Shown here: one piece after another, positions 62,687-64,000 of the stretch
Layout: every line of letters starts with the position of its first letter
Numbering within the stretch: position 1 is the first letter of the stretch
Source: an uncultured Clostridia bacterium
GTDB taxonomy: Bacteria; Bacillota; Clostridia; TANB77; CAG-508
Reading direction: 5' to 3'
DNA: 64,000 bases
Assembly (NCBI GenBank): GCA_934178475.1
Contig: CAKPQH010000004.1
Location: 1-64,000 of the forward strand
Program-made: the position numbers and the translations under genes
Notes under the pieces: model-generated
Seen by the model: only the letters and a program-made list of their open reading frames with translations
The model's database searches: none
What the model was told of the DNA's origin: nothing

Positions 62687-62715
62687 TTGACTGTATGCAC
62701 TTTTTGATATATAAT
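62687..62715 (+). promoter_or_regulatory. Promoter of leuS
   Basis: TTGACT (62687-62692) and TATAAT (62710-62715) on the plus strand are 17 bp apart. The leader would be under 30 nt, so no T-box fits between it and the start codon. Confidence 0.75.
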
Positions 62716-62748
62716 TAACCCATTAAAAATGAGCGAGGTGTAGATTTT

Positions 62749-64000
62749 ATGGCATATAATTTTAAAGAAATAGAAAAAAAATGGCAAGATAGATGGGACA
62801 AAGAAAAAACTTTTAAAACTGATATATGGGATTTCAGTAAACCTAAATATTATGCTTTAGACATGTTTCCATATCCTTCAGGACAAGGCCTACATGTTGG
62901 TCATCCAGAAGGTTACACTGCAACAGATATCATGTCTAGAATGAGAAGAATGCAAGGATATAATGTTTTACACCCAATGGGTTGGGATGCTTTTGGTCTT
63001 CCAGCTGAACAATATGCTATAAAAACCGGCAATCATCCTGACGGTTTTACTAAAAATAATATAGCAACATTTAAAAGACAACTTAAAATGCTAGGTTTCT
63101 CTTTTGATTGGGACAGAGAAGTTTCAACTTGTGATCCTAGTTTTTATAAATGGACTCAATGGATTTTCAAACAATTATATAATGATGGTTTAGCTAAACT
63201 TGTTGATATGCCTGTAAACTGGTGTGAAGAATTGGGAACTGTTTTAGCTAATGATGAAGTTATAGACGGAAAAAGTGAACGTGGAGGTTTTCCAGTTGTT
63301 CGTAAAAATATGAAACAATGGATTTTAGACATTCCTAAATATGCAGAAACTTTATTAGATGGGTTAAATGATTTAGATTGGCCTGAATCAACTAAAGAAA
63401 TACAAAGAAATTGGATAGGAAAATCTATAGGAGCTGAAGTTGAATTTAAGGTTTCAGACACAGATTATAAATTCACAGTTTTCACAACAAGATGTGATAC
63501 TTTATTTGGATCTACATATTGTGTGCTTTCTCCTGAGCATGAATTAGTAAAAAAAATAACTACTTCTGATAGAAAATTAGAAGTTAATAATTATATAGAT
63601 GCAAGTTCTAAAAAATCTGATTTAGAAAGAACTGAACTTAATAAAGAAAAAACTGGTGTATTTACTGGAAGTTATGCAGTAAATCCTGTAAATAATAAAA
63701 AAATTCCTATTTGGATTTCTGATTATGTTCTTGTTACTTATGGTACTGGTGCTATTATGGCAGTTCCTGCTCATGATGAAAGAGATTATGAATTTGCGAA
63801 AAAATTCGGAATCGATATTATCCCAGTTTTAGATGGTGGAAATATTGAGGAATCAGCTTTCACTGGAGATGGACTTCATATAAACTCAGATTTTTTAAAT
63901 GGCCTTAATAAAGAAGATGCAATTAACAAAATGCTTGCATGGCTTGATGATAAAAAAATCGGAAAGAAAAAAGTAAATTATAAACTTCGTGAATGGATTT
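62749..64000 (+). CDS. leuS: Leucyl-tRNA synthetase, cut by the window end
   Basis: The first 417 codons are present. The protein begins [16 protein letters not shown], has the class I HIGH motif in the form HVGH ([20 protein letters not shown], about 39-58), [18 protein letters not shown], and the CP1 editing domain from about 220 with [19 protein letters not shown] and the catalytic-site [14 protein letters not shown] near 335-350. It charges tRNA-Leu (one such tRNA is at 37.8 kb). The start has a GAGGTG site. The KMSKS half lies beyond the window. Confidence 0.97.
   Translation, partial: MAYNFKEIEKKWQDRWDKEKTFKTDIWDFSKPKYYALDMFPYPSGQGLHVGHPEGYTATDIMSRMRRMQGYNVLHPMGWDAFGLPAEQYAIKTGNHPDGFTKNNIATFKRQLKMLGFSFDWDREVSTCDPSFYKWTQWIFKQLYNDGLAKLVDMPVNWCEELGTVLANDEVIDGKSERGGFPVVRKNMKQWILDIPKYAETLLDGLNDLDWPESTKEIQRNWIGKSIGAEVEFKVSDTDYKFTVFTTRCDTLFGSTYCVLSPEHELVKKITTSDRKLEVNNYIDASSKKSDLERTELNKEKTGVFTGSYAVNPVNNKKIPIWISDYVLVTYGTGAIMAVPAHDERDYEFAKKFGIDIIPVLDGGNIEESAFTGDGLHINSDFLNGLNKEDAINKMLAWLDDKKIGKKKVNYKLREWI

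Noticed and set aside
62623..62749. T-box leader for leuS
   Set aside because: The leuS promoter leaves a leader of under 30 nt, so there is no room for a T-box.
63156..63461. 101-codon minus-strand frame inside leuS
   Set aside because: It lies opposite clearly conserved leuS coding sequence and is a shadow frame.

Overview
The window is AT-rich (roughly 30 % GC by eye), densely coded, and almost entirely on the minus strand. It looks like the chromosome of a low-GC, anaerobic, spore-forming Clostridia-type Firmicute. Support comes from yabG beside veg, a CwlD-type cortex amidase, a class III (oxygen-sensitive) ribonucleotide reductase, the gdpP-rplI-dnaB order, strong GGAGG ribosome sites and sigma-A promoters of the TTGACA-17-TATAAT type. 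I cannot name the species from the sequence.

Layout: 1-9 kb is an accessory and cell-surface region. It holds a RhuM-family protein, two glycosyltransferases (one fused to a polytopic polymerase-like half), a prepilin-like protein with a dockerin-like tail behind a 40-codon leader ORF, a winged-helix protein and an M23 peptidase. 9-21.8 kb is mostly housekeeping: a NadR-like nucleotidyltransferase, pcrA, an OB-fold protein, a low-molecular-weight phosphatase, alr, veg, yabG, a polysaccharide deacetylase and nrdDG. 22-28 kb carries three tandem paralogues that join a prepilin-type N-terminus to modules I associate with Firmicute phage tail-tip proteins. 28-36 kb has DUF3137, LemA and a membrane-tethered XRE regulator, a HAD-like protein, dprA, cwlD, and a YhgE/Pip exporter with its TetR regulator. 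36-38 kb has an ORF6N protein and tRNA-Leu(CAA).

From 38 to 64 kb the content is core: dapB, an HD protein, dapA, mltG, a stalk-domain protein, lexA, obgE, asd (plus strand), a zincin-like protein (plus strand), a gltD-like oxidoreductase with a type 4 uracil-DNA glycosylase, tuf-fusA-rpsG-rpsL, a repeat-rich coiled-coil protein, ftsH, tilS, dnaB, rplI, gdpP, and the start of leuS (plus strand, cut by the window end).

The most unusual material is the tandem prepilin/phage-tail-module array. One of its genes is visibly a chimera of the other two, and related AAGACTA...TAGTCTT hairpins lie upstream of all four prepilin-like genes. Other notable items are a 54-62 bp perfect palindrome present at two gene 3' ends with a third decayed copy, an identical 12-bp dyad inside the promoters of the RhuM and ORF6N genes, a hairpin that encloses the cwlD start codon, and a fossil XRE regulator gene at 60.4 kb.
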